A DNA stretch of 64,000 nucleotides from UBA1181 sp045600225 (GTDB lineage Bacteria; Bacteroidota; Bacteroidia; Bacteroidales; Paludibacteraceae). The position numbers were made by a program, and so were the translations under genes. Each line of letters begins with the position of its first letter. Within the stretch, counting starts at the first letter, position 1. The notes under the pieces are model-generated. The model made no database searches. It worked only from the letters and a program-made list of their open reading frames with translations, and was not told the DNA's origin. This document shows positions 33,249-41,562 of the stretch, in pieces. The stretch is from assembly GCA_045600225.1 (NCBI GenBank), contig JAZRXL010000022.1, positions 1-64,000 of the forward strand. Direction: 5' to 3'.

Positions 33249-35438
33249 ATGTCAAGTTTAAGATTCAAAGTAGTCGGTGAAGCTTTCAAGAAGAAAGCTC
33301 TCGAAGTAGAAGCGCCTGCGGAAAGACCTTCGGATTATTTCGCAAAGTATGTCTTCAACAAACAGAAGATGTTTAAGTATCTTCCTGCAAAGGTGTATTC
33401 TAAAATGTGCGACGTTATCGATAATGGTGCTCCACTTGATAGAGCAATCGCTGATGAAGTAGCAGCAGGAATGAAGAAATGGGCTATGGAGTTGGGTGTT
33501 ACTCACTATACACACTGGTTCCAACCATTGACCGAAGGTACAGCAGAGAAACACGATGGTTTCGTAGAGCATGACTGGAAAGGTGGAATGGTAGAGGAGT
33601 TCGAAGGTAAGTTGTTGGTACAACAAGAGCCAGATGCTTCTTCTTTCCCTAATGGTGGTATTCGTTCTACATTCGAGGCTCGTGGATACTCTGCATGGGA
33701 TCCTGCATCTCCAGTATTCGTTGTAGGTGACACTTTGATGATTCCAACAGTGTTCATTTCTTATACAGGAGAGGCTTTGGACTACAAGGCACCATTGAAG
33801 AAAGCTTTGCGTGCTGTAAACAAGGCTGCTACTGATGTTGTTAAATATTTCAACCCAGAGGTTTCAAAAGTACAAGCAAACCTTGGTTGGGAGCAAGAGT
33901 ATTTCTTGGTTGATGAAGGTTTGTACTCTGCTCGTCCAGACTTGTTAATGACAGGTCGTACTTTGATGGGTCACGACTCTGCAAAGAACCAACAGATGGA
34001 AGACCACTACTTCGGTGCAATTCCTTCTCGTGTAGCTGCATTTATGAAAGACTTGGAGATCCAAGCATTGGAATTGGGTATTCCTTGTAAGACTCGTCAC
34101 AATGAGGTGGCTCCTAACCAGTTTGAGTTGGCTCCAATCTTCGAGGAGTGTAACTTGGCTGTTGACCACAACATGTTGATCATGTCATTGATGCGTAAGG
34201 TAGCTCGTAAGCACGGTTTCCGCGTGTTGTTGCACGAGAAGCCATTTGCAGGTATCAATGGTTCAGGAAAGCACAACAACTGGTCATTGTCTACTGATAC
34301 AGGTATCGTTCTTCACGCACCTGGAAAAGATGCAGAAAGCACACTTCGCTTCATCACTTTCGTAGTTGAGACTTTGATGGGTGTTTACAAACACAATGGT
34401 TTGTTGAAGGCTTCTATCATGAGCGCAACTAACGCACACCGTTTGGGAGCAAACGAGGCACCTCCAGCAATCATTTCTTCTTTCCTTGGAAAGCAGTTGA
34501 CTGATACATTGGATCAAATCGAGAACTCAAAGACTGATGAATTGATTACAATGTCTGGCAAGAAAGGTTTGAAATTGGATATCCCTTCAATCCCTGAATT
34601 GATGATCGATAATACAGACCGTAACCGTACTTCTCCATTTGCATTTACAGGAAACCGTTTTGAGTTCCGTGCAGTTGGATCTGAAGCAAACTGTGCATCT
34701 GCAATGATTGCTTTGAATACAGCAGTTGCTGAGGCTTTGGCAGACTTTAAGGTTCGTGTTGATGCATTGATCGCTAAGGGTGAAGCTAAATATACAGCAA
34801 TCCTTGAGGTTCTTCGTGAAGATATCAAGGTTTGTAAGCCAATCCGTTTCGATGGTAACGGTTATTCAGATGAATGGGTAGTTGAAGCAGGAAAACGCGG
34901 TTTGGATATTGAAAAGAGTTGTCCAGTTATCTTCGATCGCTATCTTGACAAATCATCTGTTGAGATGTTCGAGAAGATGAACGTAATGACAGCAAAAGAG
35001 TTGGAAGCAAGAAACGAGATCAAGTGGGAAACTTACACAAAGAAGATCCAGATCGAGGCTCGTATCTTTGGAGATTTGGCGTTGAACCACATCATTCCAA
35101 TCGCAACTCAATACCAAAGCTCTTTGATCGACAATGTTTGTAAGTTGAAGGAGATCTTCCCTGCAGATAAAGTTACAAAGTTGAGCGCAAACAACCTTGC
35201 ATTGATCGAGCAAATCTCTGAAAGAGCAGCATATATCACTGCTAATGTTGAGAAGATGATCGATGAGCGTAAGAAAGCAAATAAGATTGCAAGCGAGCGC
35301 GAAAAGGCAATTGCATATCACGACAATATCGCTCCAATGTTGGAAGATATTCGTTACCATATCGACAAGTTAGAGATGATCATTGATGATCAAATCTGGA
35401 CATTGCCTAAGTACAGAGAACTATTGTTCTTGAGATAA
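33249..35438 (+). CDS. glnN: Glutamine synthetase, type III
   Basis: This enzyme makes glutamine from glutamate, ammonia and ATP. At 729 residues it is the large GSIII form found in Bacteroidota and cyanobacteria, not the 470-residue GSI. Recognisable segments are GIRSTFEARGYSAWDP, NLGWEQEYFLVDEGLY, RHNEVAPNQFELAPIFEE, the ATP-site FAGINGSGKHNNWSLST and DRNRTSPFAFTGNRFEFR. GSIII lacks the adenylylation site of GSI, so control by PII/GlnE is not expected. It is the last gene of the dapF-glnN cluster and ends at the terminator at 35501-35535. Confidence 0.97.
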   Translation: MSSLRFKVVGEAFKKKALEVEAPAERPSDYFAKYVFNKQKMFKYLPAKVYSKMCDVIDNGAPLDRAIADEVAAGMKKWAMELGVTHYTHWFQPLTEGTAEKHDGFVEHDWKGGMVEEFEGKLLVQQEPDASSFPNGGIRSTFEARGYSAWDPASPVFVVGDTLMIPTVFISYTGEALDYKAPLKKALRAVNKAATDVVKYFNPEVSKVQANLGWEQEYFLVDEGLYSARPDLLMTGRTLMGHDSAKNQQMEDHYFGAIPSRVAAFMKDLEIQALELGIPCKTRHNEVAPNQFELAPIFEECNLAVDHNMLIMSLMRKVARKHGFRVLLHEKPFAGINGSGKHNNWSLSTDTGIVLHAPGKDAESTLRFITFVVETLMGVYKHNGLLKASIMSATNAHRLGANEAPPAIISSFLGKQLTDTLDQIENSKTDELITMSGKKGLKLDIPSIPELMIDNTDRNRTSPFAFTGNRFEFRAVGSEANCASAMIALNTAVAEALADFKVRVDALIAKGEAKYTAILEVLREDIKVCKPIRFDGNGYSDEWVVEAGKRGLDIEKSCPVIFDRYLDKSSVEMFEKMNVMTAKELEARNEIKWETYTKKIQIEARIFGDLALNHIIPIATQYQSSLIDNVCKLKEIFPADKVTKLSANNLALIEQISERAAYITANVEKMIDERKKANKIASEREKAIAYHDNIAPMLEDIRYHIDKLEMIIDDQIWTLPKYRELLFLR

Positions 35439-35500
35439 TTCGGACTTTTATTATTATTTGCATCTGTCCTGCTTAATGCAGGAAATAGTTACTCTCTGAG

Positions 35501-35535
35501 GATTCCAGCGTAGTGATATGCTGGAATCTTTTTTT
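35501..35535 (+). terminator. Intrinsic terminator after glnN
   Basis: GATTCCAGC (35501-35509) pairs with GCTGGAATC (35520-35528) and a run of T follows. Confidence 0.9.
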
Positions 35536-35628
35536 TGCTCGTAACAATTCTATAAATCAAGTAGTGTATTGTGCATTGTCTGTTGTATGAATATATCCAG
35601 GATAACTATCTCCTTTATTAGTAAAAAA

Positions 35629-35656
35629 AGAGATGCCACAATAAAGTGACATCTCT
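35629..35656 (-). terminator. Intrinsic terminator of the Lrp/AsnC gene
   Basis: AGAGATG pairs with CATCTCT, extended by inner CA/TG, and the minus strand runs into a T tract. It lies 25 bases past the stop at 35681. Confidence 0.8.
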
Positions 35657-35680
35657 ATCTATCGTCAGAGAACAATGTTC

Positions 35681-36163
35681 TTACTCTTCGTTTTCTTCGT
35701 CGTATTCAGGTATTGGCATTTGCCTTTTGATCACCTCTTTGAATGAGATGATGCTCTCTACTCGTTCCACGCCTAAAGGACGTATTTTCTCATGTAGTAC
35801 AGAAAGCATTTGATTGTTGCTTTGGGCATAAACTTTAATAAAGAGGTCGTATGCGCCTGCTGTCACATGACATTCAACAATCTCAGGTATCTTCAACAAC
35901 TCATTGATGATACTTTCCTCTTTTTTTGCTTCTGTAAGTTTTAGGCCAATGAATGCACAAGTCTCGTAGCCAATCTTGTCTGGGTTTAGAACGAATTCAG
36001 AACCTTTGATGACTCCAAGTTCAGTTAGACGCTGAACTCTTTGATGTATGGCTGCACCTGATACATTGCAATTTCTTGCTACTTCCAAAAAGGGTAGTCT
36101 TGCATTCTCGGCTACCATTGAAAGAATTTTGTAGTCTAATTCATCTAATTCGTTCCGTTTCAT
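35681..36163 (-). CDS. Lrp/AsnC family transcriptional regulator
   Basis: A 160-residue regulator: an N-terminal helix-turn-helix (LDYKILSMVAENARLPFLEVA, then GAAIHQRVQRLTELGVIKG) and a C-terminal RAM/AsnC ligand-binding domain (CHVTAGAYDLFIKVYAQSNNQM). Lrp/AsnC proteins bind amino acids such as leucine, asparagine or glutamine and form octamers. The convergent position just past glnN makes it a candidate controller of the nitrogen genes, but this is context only. It ends in an acidic tail (EYDEENEE). It has its own -7 box and terminator. Confidence 0.93.
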   Translation of the reverse strand: MKRNELDELDYKILSMVAENARLPFLEVARNCNVSGAAIHQRVQRLTELGVIKGSEFVLNPDKIGYETCAFIGLKLTEAKKEESIINELLKIPEIVECHVTAGAYDLFIKVYAQSNNQMLSVLHEKIRPLGVERVESIISFKEVIKRQMPIPEYDEENEE

Positions 36164-36189
36164 ATAACTTCTTATTTAGTGTTATTTGA

Positions 36190-36197
36190 CAAAGATA
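36190..36197 (-). promoter_or_regulatory. -7 box for the Lrp/AsnC gene
   Basis: The minus strand reads TATCTTTG 26 bases before the ATG at 36163. Confidence 0.65.
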
Positions 36198-36350
36198 AAA
36201 AATATTATGAAAAACAACTACTATAAGAAAGTAAATCTTTTGATTCAATGACAAAAAAATTTATATATTATGAAGATTGTGACTATTTGTTAGTTTTTAG
36301 GTGCTTTTTTTGGACTCTTTATCTTTAAAAACTAAATTTCATGCAAATAA

Positions 36351-36377
36351 AAAAGGGAAGTGTCAAACTTCCCTTTT
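36351..36377. terminator. Terminator of the winged-helix gene
   Basis: AAAAGGGAAGT pairs with ACTTCCCTTTT across five bases. The minus strand continues into T-rich sequence just past the stop at 36403. Confidence 0.85.
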
Positions 36378-36402
36378 GTTATGATAATTTGTAATCTGCA
36401 AA

Positions 36403-36603
36403 TTACTTGCAACCGAAGAATACCTTGTCGTCTTCATCGTGGCTGTAGATTGCGTTCTCACGTAGCAACCATCCCAAAGCCATATAAAGTTCTTCATTCT
36501 TACCTTTCAACTCTTTCTTGATTTGAGCAAATGTCAATTCACCTTTTTCATTAAGGAGACGCCAAACTTTTCCAGCGTTCTCTCCGATCAAATGTTGTAG
36601 CAT
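36403..36603 (-). CDS. Small winged-helix protein (DUF2582-like)
   Basis: A 66-residue protein that is entirely one winged helix-turn-helix: AGKVWRLLNEKGELTFAQIKK, then an ALGWLLRENAIYSH recognition and wing region ending KVFFGCK. It matches the short DUF2582 winged-helix proteins widespread in Bacteroidota. DNA binding is likely from the fold, but no target is known. It is a single gene with promoter at 36636-36643 and its own terminator. Confidence 0.75.
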   Translation of the reverse strand: MLQHLIGENAGKVWRLLNEKGELTFAQIKKELKGKNEELYMALGWLLRENAIYSHDEDDKVFFGCK

Positions 36604-36635
36604 ATCAGTAAACTTATGGTTAATATTTAATGTTG

Positions 36636-36643
36636 CAAATTTA
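36636..36643 (-). promoter_or_regulatory. -7 box for the winged-helix gene
   Basis: The minus strand reads TAAATTTG, 32 bases before the ATG at 36603. Confidence 0.65.
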
Positions 36644-36810
36644 TGAATATTTTTACGGATTTATGCACTTACAAACACTTTTTTATTGAGTAAAATAATA
36701 AAAATCTTTAATTTTTGTAAATTATTGGATAAAAAATCAAAAGAGACGAATTTTTTTCCATTCATATACACAAAAAGTAATACAAAAGACTGTTTTCGCG
36801 TTTTTTTAAG

Positions 36811-36818
36811 TACATTTG
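36811..36818 (+). promoter_or_regulatory. -7 box for the SGNH-SGNH-MBOAT operon
   Basis: TACATTTG matches TAnnTTTG and lies 44 bases before the first ATG of the operon. Confidence 0.6.
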
Positions 36819-36862
36819 TGTTTTGTTAGAGAGTATAATTATTAAGTTGTAGAAGATAACAG

Positions 36863-38341
36863 ATGAAAGCACATCATACATTGATTTTTCTTTGCTCTGT
36901 TCTTGTTATGTTGGTAGGAGTTTGCCTCTTTTACCCCGAGAATGGTCTCTTTGTGGAAGGGAAGCGTTATTATTTCCCATCATTGACAGATGTGATGACC
37001 AAAAAGTATAGGGACGTGGAGTCTGCCGACGACAAATTAAAAAGAGCAGAAGATGAATTGAAATTACAGATCGAAAGAGATTCTTTGGCTCGTGTCTATG
37101 AAGCGGAACTTGCCGATTCTCTTGCTTATGTTGATACTTTAAACTCTTATCATAAGTTAATCTACCAAAGTACGGCTCGCATCGATTGCCCGGATAATAG
37201 TGTTTCTGCCTTATTTCCTCTTTTTGATTGTCTAGATAATTGTGCAAATGGCAAAGAGGCAGTACACATCTTGCATTATGGAGATTCGCAAATCGAACAA
37301 GATAGAATAACATCTTACATCAGAGAGAAACTACAGGAGAAGTTTGGCGGATGGGGTGCAGGACTTGTACCGGCTATTCAACCAATACCTTCTATCTCTG
37401 TCGGACAATCGGCATCAGATAGCTTGCCACGTTATATTGCTGATGGAACCCTTCGCCAGAAATTATCGCACAAACGATATGGAATACTTGCCCAAATGGC
37501 GCAATTGGACGGCTCTGTAACCTTGAATATCTCTGCCAGAAACTGGAAAAAGACACAATCTCGTGTTAAAAAATTTTCAAAGGTGACATTGTTGTTGGGT
37601 AATAGCAATGAGAAGTTCTCCGCTACGCTTTTGTACAATGGGAAAGACTCTACACAAGTGATCACGGAGAGTCATCCCGATCTCACCAAATTGACTTGGA
37701 ACCTTGGTTCATCCATCAGTTCTTTCTCTCTGCGTTTGAAAGGAAAGGCTGAATTGTATGGTATCTCTATGGAGTCGAAGAGTGGTGTAAATGTAGATAA
37801 TATTCCTTTGCGTGGATCTTCTGGGACCTTCTTTACAAAGATTTCATCTCATTTGTTGGGTGAATCGATGAAGGCAATGAATGTCCGCTTGGTCATCTTA
37901 GAGTTTGGAGGAAATGCAACTCCATATTTAACCAGTGACAGACGTATCGAAAGCTTTAAAAATAGCATTGGAGATCAGATTAAGTTTATTCAACGAAACT
38001 ATCCCAAAGCTCAAATATTGTTGATTGGTCCTGCTGATATGGCTACTACAATCGATGGAGAACTGCAGACCTACCCATTCTTAGAATCAACCATTGAGGC
38101 AATGAAAGAAGTGGCAATGGAGAACAATGCCATGTTCTGGAATATGTATCAAGTAATGGGAGGAAGAAACTCAATGCAAAAATGGGTAGAACACTCTCCG
38201 GCATGGGCCACCACCGATTATATTCATTTTACAGAGACAGGTGCAGGACGTATAGCAGAAGTGTTTATACAGTCATTTAACAATACATACGATTATTATC
38301 ATTTCTTAAAGAGAAATTCAAAGTGGAGTGGAGTGTACTAA
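36863..38341 (+). CDS. SGNH/GDSL-fold hydrolase or O-acetyl transfer partner, canonical triad
   Basis: A 492-residue protein with one N-terminal membrane segment (about residues 5-23), a charged coiled stretch (about 50-85) and an SGNH domain. Block I is LHYGDSQIEQDR (Ser nucleophile), block III ILEFGGNATPYL, and the final block DYIHFTETGAGR supplies Asp and His. So the catalytic set is complete. Such periplasmic SGNH proteins encoded beside an MBOAT protein act on O-acetyl groups of envelope polysaccharides, as AlgJ/AlgX or PatB do. It is the first gene of a three-gene operon with 9- and 3-base gaps. The polysaccharide is unknown. Confidence 0.82.
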   Translation: MKAHHTLIFLCSVLVMLVGVCLFYPENGLFVEGKRYYFPSLTDVMTKKYRDVESADDKLKRAEDELKLQIERDSLARVYEAELADSLAYVDTLNSYHKLIYQSTARIDCPDNSVSALFPLFDCLDNCANGKEAVHILHYGDSQIEQDRITSYIREKLQEKFGGWGAGLVPAIQPIPSISVGQSASDSLPRYIADGTLRQKLSHKRYGILAQMAQLDGSVTLNISARNWKKTQSRVKKFSKVTLLLGNSNEKFSATLLYNGKDSTQVITESHPDLTKLTWNLGSSISSFSLRLKGKAELYGISMESKSGVNVDNIPLRGSSGTFFTKISSHLLGESMKAMNVRLVILEFGGNATPYLTSDRRIESFKNSIGDQIKFIQRNYPKAQILLIGPADMATTIDGELQTYPFLESTIEAMKEVAMENNAMFWNMYQVMGGRNSMQKWVEHSPAWATTDYIHFTETGAGRIAEVFIQSFNNTYDYYHFLKRNSKWSGVY

Positions 38342-38350
38342 AAAGTGTTG

Positions 38351-39607
38351 ATGAAAATGTGGCGTAGATTTATTGTTGTATTTGTTATATCTCTTTTTGC
38401 CATTAATCTTATGGCAAAAGGTTTCATAGTCAGAGATTCTATCCAATATGCTTTTTTGGTAGATTCGTTGTCTGCCATTCAGTATCCTGGCACAAAACAT
38501 GAAAGAAAAGATAAGTTCTTCGACAAAATGGATTCTCTTGTATTGTGCCGAGAGGGAAAGATTAACATATTGCATATTGGTGGATCGCATGTTCAGGCAG
38601 ATATCTTTTCTCACACAGTTAGATGCCTTATGGATTCTGTGAATGATGGATTCAAACCTTCAAGAGGTCTTTTGTTCCCTTACAAGGTAGCGAAAACCAA
38701 CAATCCATCCAACTATAAGGTATATTCAAAAGGTACGTGGGAGACCTCAAAAAATGTGAAAAAGGATAGGGTTGCCACTTTGGGTATGACGGGTATTGCT
38801 GTGACATCAAATGATTTAGATGCAGAGATAAGCCTAAAGATGGTGAACGATTCATTACAAAGGTGGACCTTCACAAGATTGCGTCTGTTGGGTTATTCGG
38901 ATACGCTTTGTGTACCCGTTATTGTTGAGTCAGACACATCGCTTATTTTTCCTGTACACGACGACGCTACACAATCTTATCTCTATGAATTCCCTGAAGC
39001 GAGAGACACCTTTATGCTTCGATTTATACAAAGGGATTCTGTTCCGCATAATTTTACTGTATGCGGTTTCATTTTAGAAAACGATGAGGATGGTGTGGTT
39101 TATCACTCTATAGGCGTGAATGGAGCTGCTGTTCCATCTTACTTATCGTGTCCGAATTTTGAACGGGATATGAACCTTATACGTCCTGATATGGTTGTGT
39201 TTGGTATCGGTATTAATGATGCGGTTCCCGTCAACTTTTCAGAAGAGAAGTTTATTGCCAATTACGACTCCTTGATATCGATGATTGATCGAGTAAACCC
39301 AGATTGTTTCTATGTTTTCGTTACCAATAACGACTCGTTTAGGAAGTATAGAAGCAAGAAACGATCCATCTATGAGGTAAATACAAATGGTACGAAAGTA
39401 GAACACGCCTTTTACACCTTGGCGGAGAAACACCAGGGCGGTTATTGGAACCTATTTGGATGGATGGGAGGTTTAAAATCTATGCGTACCTGGGAGATGA
39501 ATGGTCTTGCACAAAAAGATAAGATCCACTTTACGAAAAAAGGATATAAATTGATAGGCAATGCATTCTATAATGCTTTGATATCATCATATTTAGATAA
39601 AGAGTAG
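38351..39607 (+). CDS. Second SGNH-fold protein with altered block I
   Basis: A 418-residue exported protein. ATG at 38351 is chosen; upstream GTG and TTG codons are also in frame. A signal sequence ends about FAINLMAKG. The SGNH fold is visible in ILHIGGSHVQADIF, VVFGIGINDAVPVNF and DKIHFTKKGYKLIG. Block I reads GGSH where its neighbour has GDSQ, so the usual Asp after Gly is missing, although Ser, the GxND-type block and the DxxH pair remain. It may be a carbohydrate-binding or transfer partner of the first SGNH protein and the MBOAT protein. It lies between them in the operon. Confidence 0.78.
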   Translation: MKMWRRFIVVFVISLFAINLMAKGFIVRDSIQYAFLVDSLSAIQYPGTKHERKDKFFDKMDSLVLCREGKINILHIGGSHVQADIFSHTVRCLMDSVNDGFKPSRGLLFPYKVAKTNNPSNYKVYSKGTWETSKNVKKDRVATLGMTGIAVTSNDLDAEISLKMVNDSLQRWTFTRLRLLGYSDTLCVPVIVESDTSLIFPVHDDATQSYLYEFPEARDTFMLRFIQRDSVPHNFTVCGFILENDEDGVVYHSIGVNGAAVPSYLSCPNFERDMNLIRPDMVVFGIGINDAVPVNFSEEKFIANYDSLISMIDRVNPDCFYVFVTNNDSFRKYRSKKRSIYEVNTNGTKVEHAFYTLAEKHQGGYWNLFGWMGGLKSMRTWEMNGLAQKDKIHFTKKGYKLIGNAFYNALISSYLDKE

Positions 39608-39610
39608 ACT

Positions 39611-41467
39611 ATGTTAGACACATTTTTGAATTTTATATTAGACACTTTCTCATTCGACCCTCAGTCGCCGTTGCTGTTTACGCAACACTACTTCTGGGTA
39701 TTCTTCATTGCAGTATTTGCAGTGTTTAGTTTGTTGCACAACAAAGTATTGATGAGAAATACATTCTTGTTTTTAGTCAGTGTTTTCTTCTATTATAAGA
39801 CAAGCGGATGGTTTACTCTAATATTGATATTTGCCACCCTTTTTAACTACGTGGATGGAGCTCTCATCCACAGATCCAAACATGACGGTTCTAAAATGTT
39901 TTGGTTGGTTTGTGGCTTGATTGTAAACCTTCTCACATTGTGTTATTTCAAATACTCTTACTTCTTTGCCGATATGGTTAAAGACCTATTTGGCATTGAA
40001 ATTAAGGTGTTTAACGCTTTTGCTTGGATTGGTAATGAAATAGCAGGTTCTCCTAAGTTCTCCGTGGATCAAATCCTATTGCCAGTAGGTATCTCCTTCT
40101 ATACATTCCAATGCATTAGCTACCTTATGGATATTTATAGGAAAAGGGTAGAACCAGTGAAAAACATTCTGAATTTTGGTTTCTATGTTACATTCTTTCC
40201 TCAATTGGTTGCAGGTCCGATTGTGCGTGCCAGTGACTTTATCCCGCAAATTTACAAGAAGTATTTCTTGTCACGCCGTCAATTTGGAATAGCAATGTTC
40301 TGGATCTTGAATGGTATGGCGAAGAAGATTATTTTAAGTGACTACATTGCGGTAAATTTTGTGGATCGCGTGTTCGAAAACCCAACCATGTATACCGGCT
40401 TTGAAAATCTAGTAGCTTTGTTTGGATATTCATTGCAGGTATATGCCGACTTCTCTGGTTATACAGATATCGCGATTGGTGTGGCTATGTTGATGGGATT
40501 CTATTTGCCTAAGAACTTTAATTCACCTTATAAAGCAACCAATCCAGGTGGTTTCTGGAAGCGTTGGCATATCTCTCTTTCTAAATGGTTGCAAGACTAT
40601 CTGTACATTCCGTTAGGAGGAAACAGAACAGCCTCGTTTGGTACATACGCGTGTATCTTAACCATATCGTTGGTAGGAACTATCTTGTCGGGTAGTATTT
40701 GGGTGGCTATTATCGTAATATCCATCTCAATCATTGTTACTGTTAATTGCTACAAATACCCTGAAAAAAAGAAAAATCTCACCTCTAATATGAACAGAAT
40801 CAACACGATGCTGTTAGGTGGTCTTTGGCATGGAGCTAGTTGGAACTTCCTTATATGGGGTGGTCTTAATGGTTTGGGTATGATTGTATACCGTTTCTGG
40901 AAAGATTGGGACGTCTATGTGCGAACAGCCGTTATTCTTTCGATTACAATAGTATTCGCAGCGGTGGCTTACTTGTTCCCTGCTCCTGTATGGAATATTG
41001 CAGTGGTTTGGACGGGTATCATTTTCATTGGAACCTTTATCCGTATGCTGTATAACTTCTTTGATGGAACACACTCCTTCAAATTCTTGGAGATGTGTTG
41101 GGCGGTATTCCAAACTTTTGTGTTTATCACTTGGACACGATTATTCTTCCGAGCTGGTTCAAATTTGGATCCTGCAGAAGCAAATGAGAAAGCATGGGAC
41201 ACCGCTAAGAGTATGGTAGGTCAGATAGGTTCAAGTTGGGATTTGTCTCTTATTTCACAAATCTGCACTGGATATATGAATGTATTTATATTGATTGTAT
41301 TGGGAATGTTGATACACTGGATTCCTGAGAATGCAAAAAGACATTACAGATTCTTCTTCGCAGCTTTACCATTACCTATAATGGCAATATTCGTTGTGTT
41401 GTTTGTTTTTGTCATCTATCAGTTTATTACTGCAGATTTGCAAAAGTTTATTTACTTCCAATTCTAA
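39611..41467 (+). CDS. MBOAT family O-acyltransferase (AlgI/PatA-like)
   Basis: A 618-residue polytopic inner-membrane protein that passes acyl groups, normally acetyl, across the membrane for polysaccharide O-acylation. The MBOAT core is clear: QILLPVGISFYTFQCISYLMD, FFPQLVAGPIVR, FSGYTDIAIGVAMLMGF, FWKRWHISLSKWLQDY and the catalytic His in LLGGLWHGASWNF. An extra membrane segment with a short cytoplasmic loop (IVTVNCYKYPEKKK) lies before that His. The C-terminal third adds further helices, making it longer than AlgI (about 520). The two SGNH genes upstream are its likely partners. Confidence 0.9.
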   Translation: MLDTFLNFILDTFSFDPQSPLLFTQHYFWVFFIAVFAVFSLLHNKVLMRNTFLFLVSVFFYYKTSGWFTLILIFATLFNYVDGALIHRSKHDGSKMFWLVCGLIVNLLTLCYFKYSYFFADMVKDLFGIEIKVFNAFAWIGNEIAGSPKFSVDQILLPVGISFYTFQCISYLMDIYRKRVEPVKNILNFGFYVTFFPQLVAGPIVRASDFIPQIYKKYFLSRRQFGIAMFWILNGMAKKIILSDYIAVNFVDRVFENPTMYTGFENLVALFGYSLQVYADFSGYTDIAIGVAMLMGFYLPKNFNSPYKATNPGGFWKRWHISLSKWLQDYLYIPLGGNRTASFGTYACILTISLVGTILSGSIWVAIIVISISIIVTVNCYKYPEKKKNLTSNMNRINTMLLGGLWHGASWNFLIWGGLNGLGMIVYRFWKDWDVYVRTAVILSITIVFAAVAYLFPAPVWNIAVVWTGIIFIGTFIRMLYNFFDGTHSFKFLEMCWAVFQTFVFITWTRLFFRAGSNLDPAEANEKAWDTAKSMVGQIGSSWDLSLISQICTGYMNVFILIVLGMLIHWIPENAKRHYRFFFAALPLPIMAIFVVLFVFVIYQFITADLQKFIYFQF

Positions 41468-41504
41468 ACGGCACAAAAAAGATTATTCATAACGAGTCTA
41501 TAAA

Positions 41505-41549
41505 AAAATAGAGCTTCCACAAGTTGGTCCTTGTAGAAGCTCTATTTTT
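41505..41549. terminator. Bidirectional terminator between the MBOAT and CotH genes
   Basis: A stem of about 20 pairs with one mismatch (41505-41523 with 41530-41549) has A-rich and T-rich flanks on both sides, serving the convergent genes. Confidence 0.88.
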
Positions 41550-41562
41550 CAGATATATGCAA

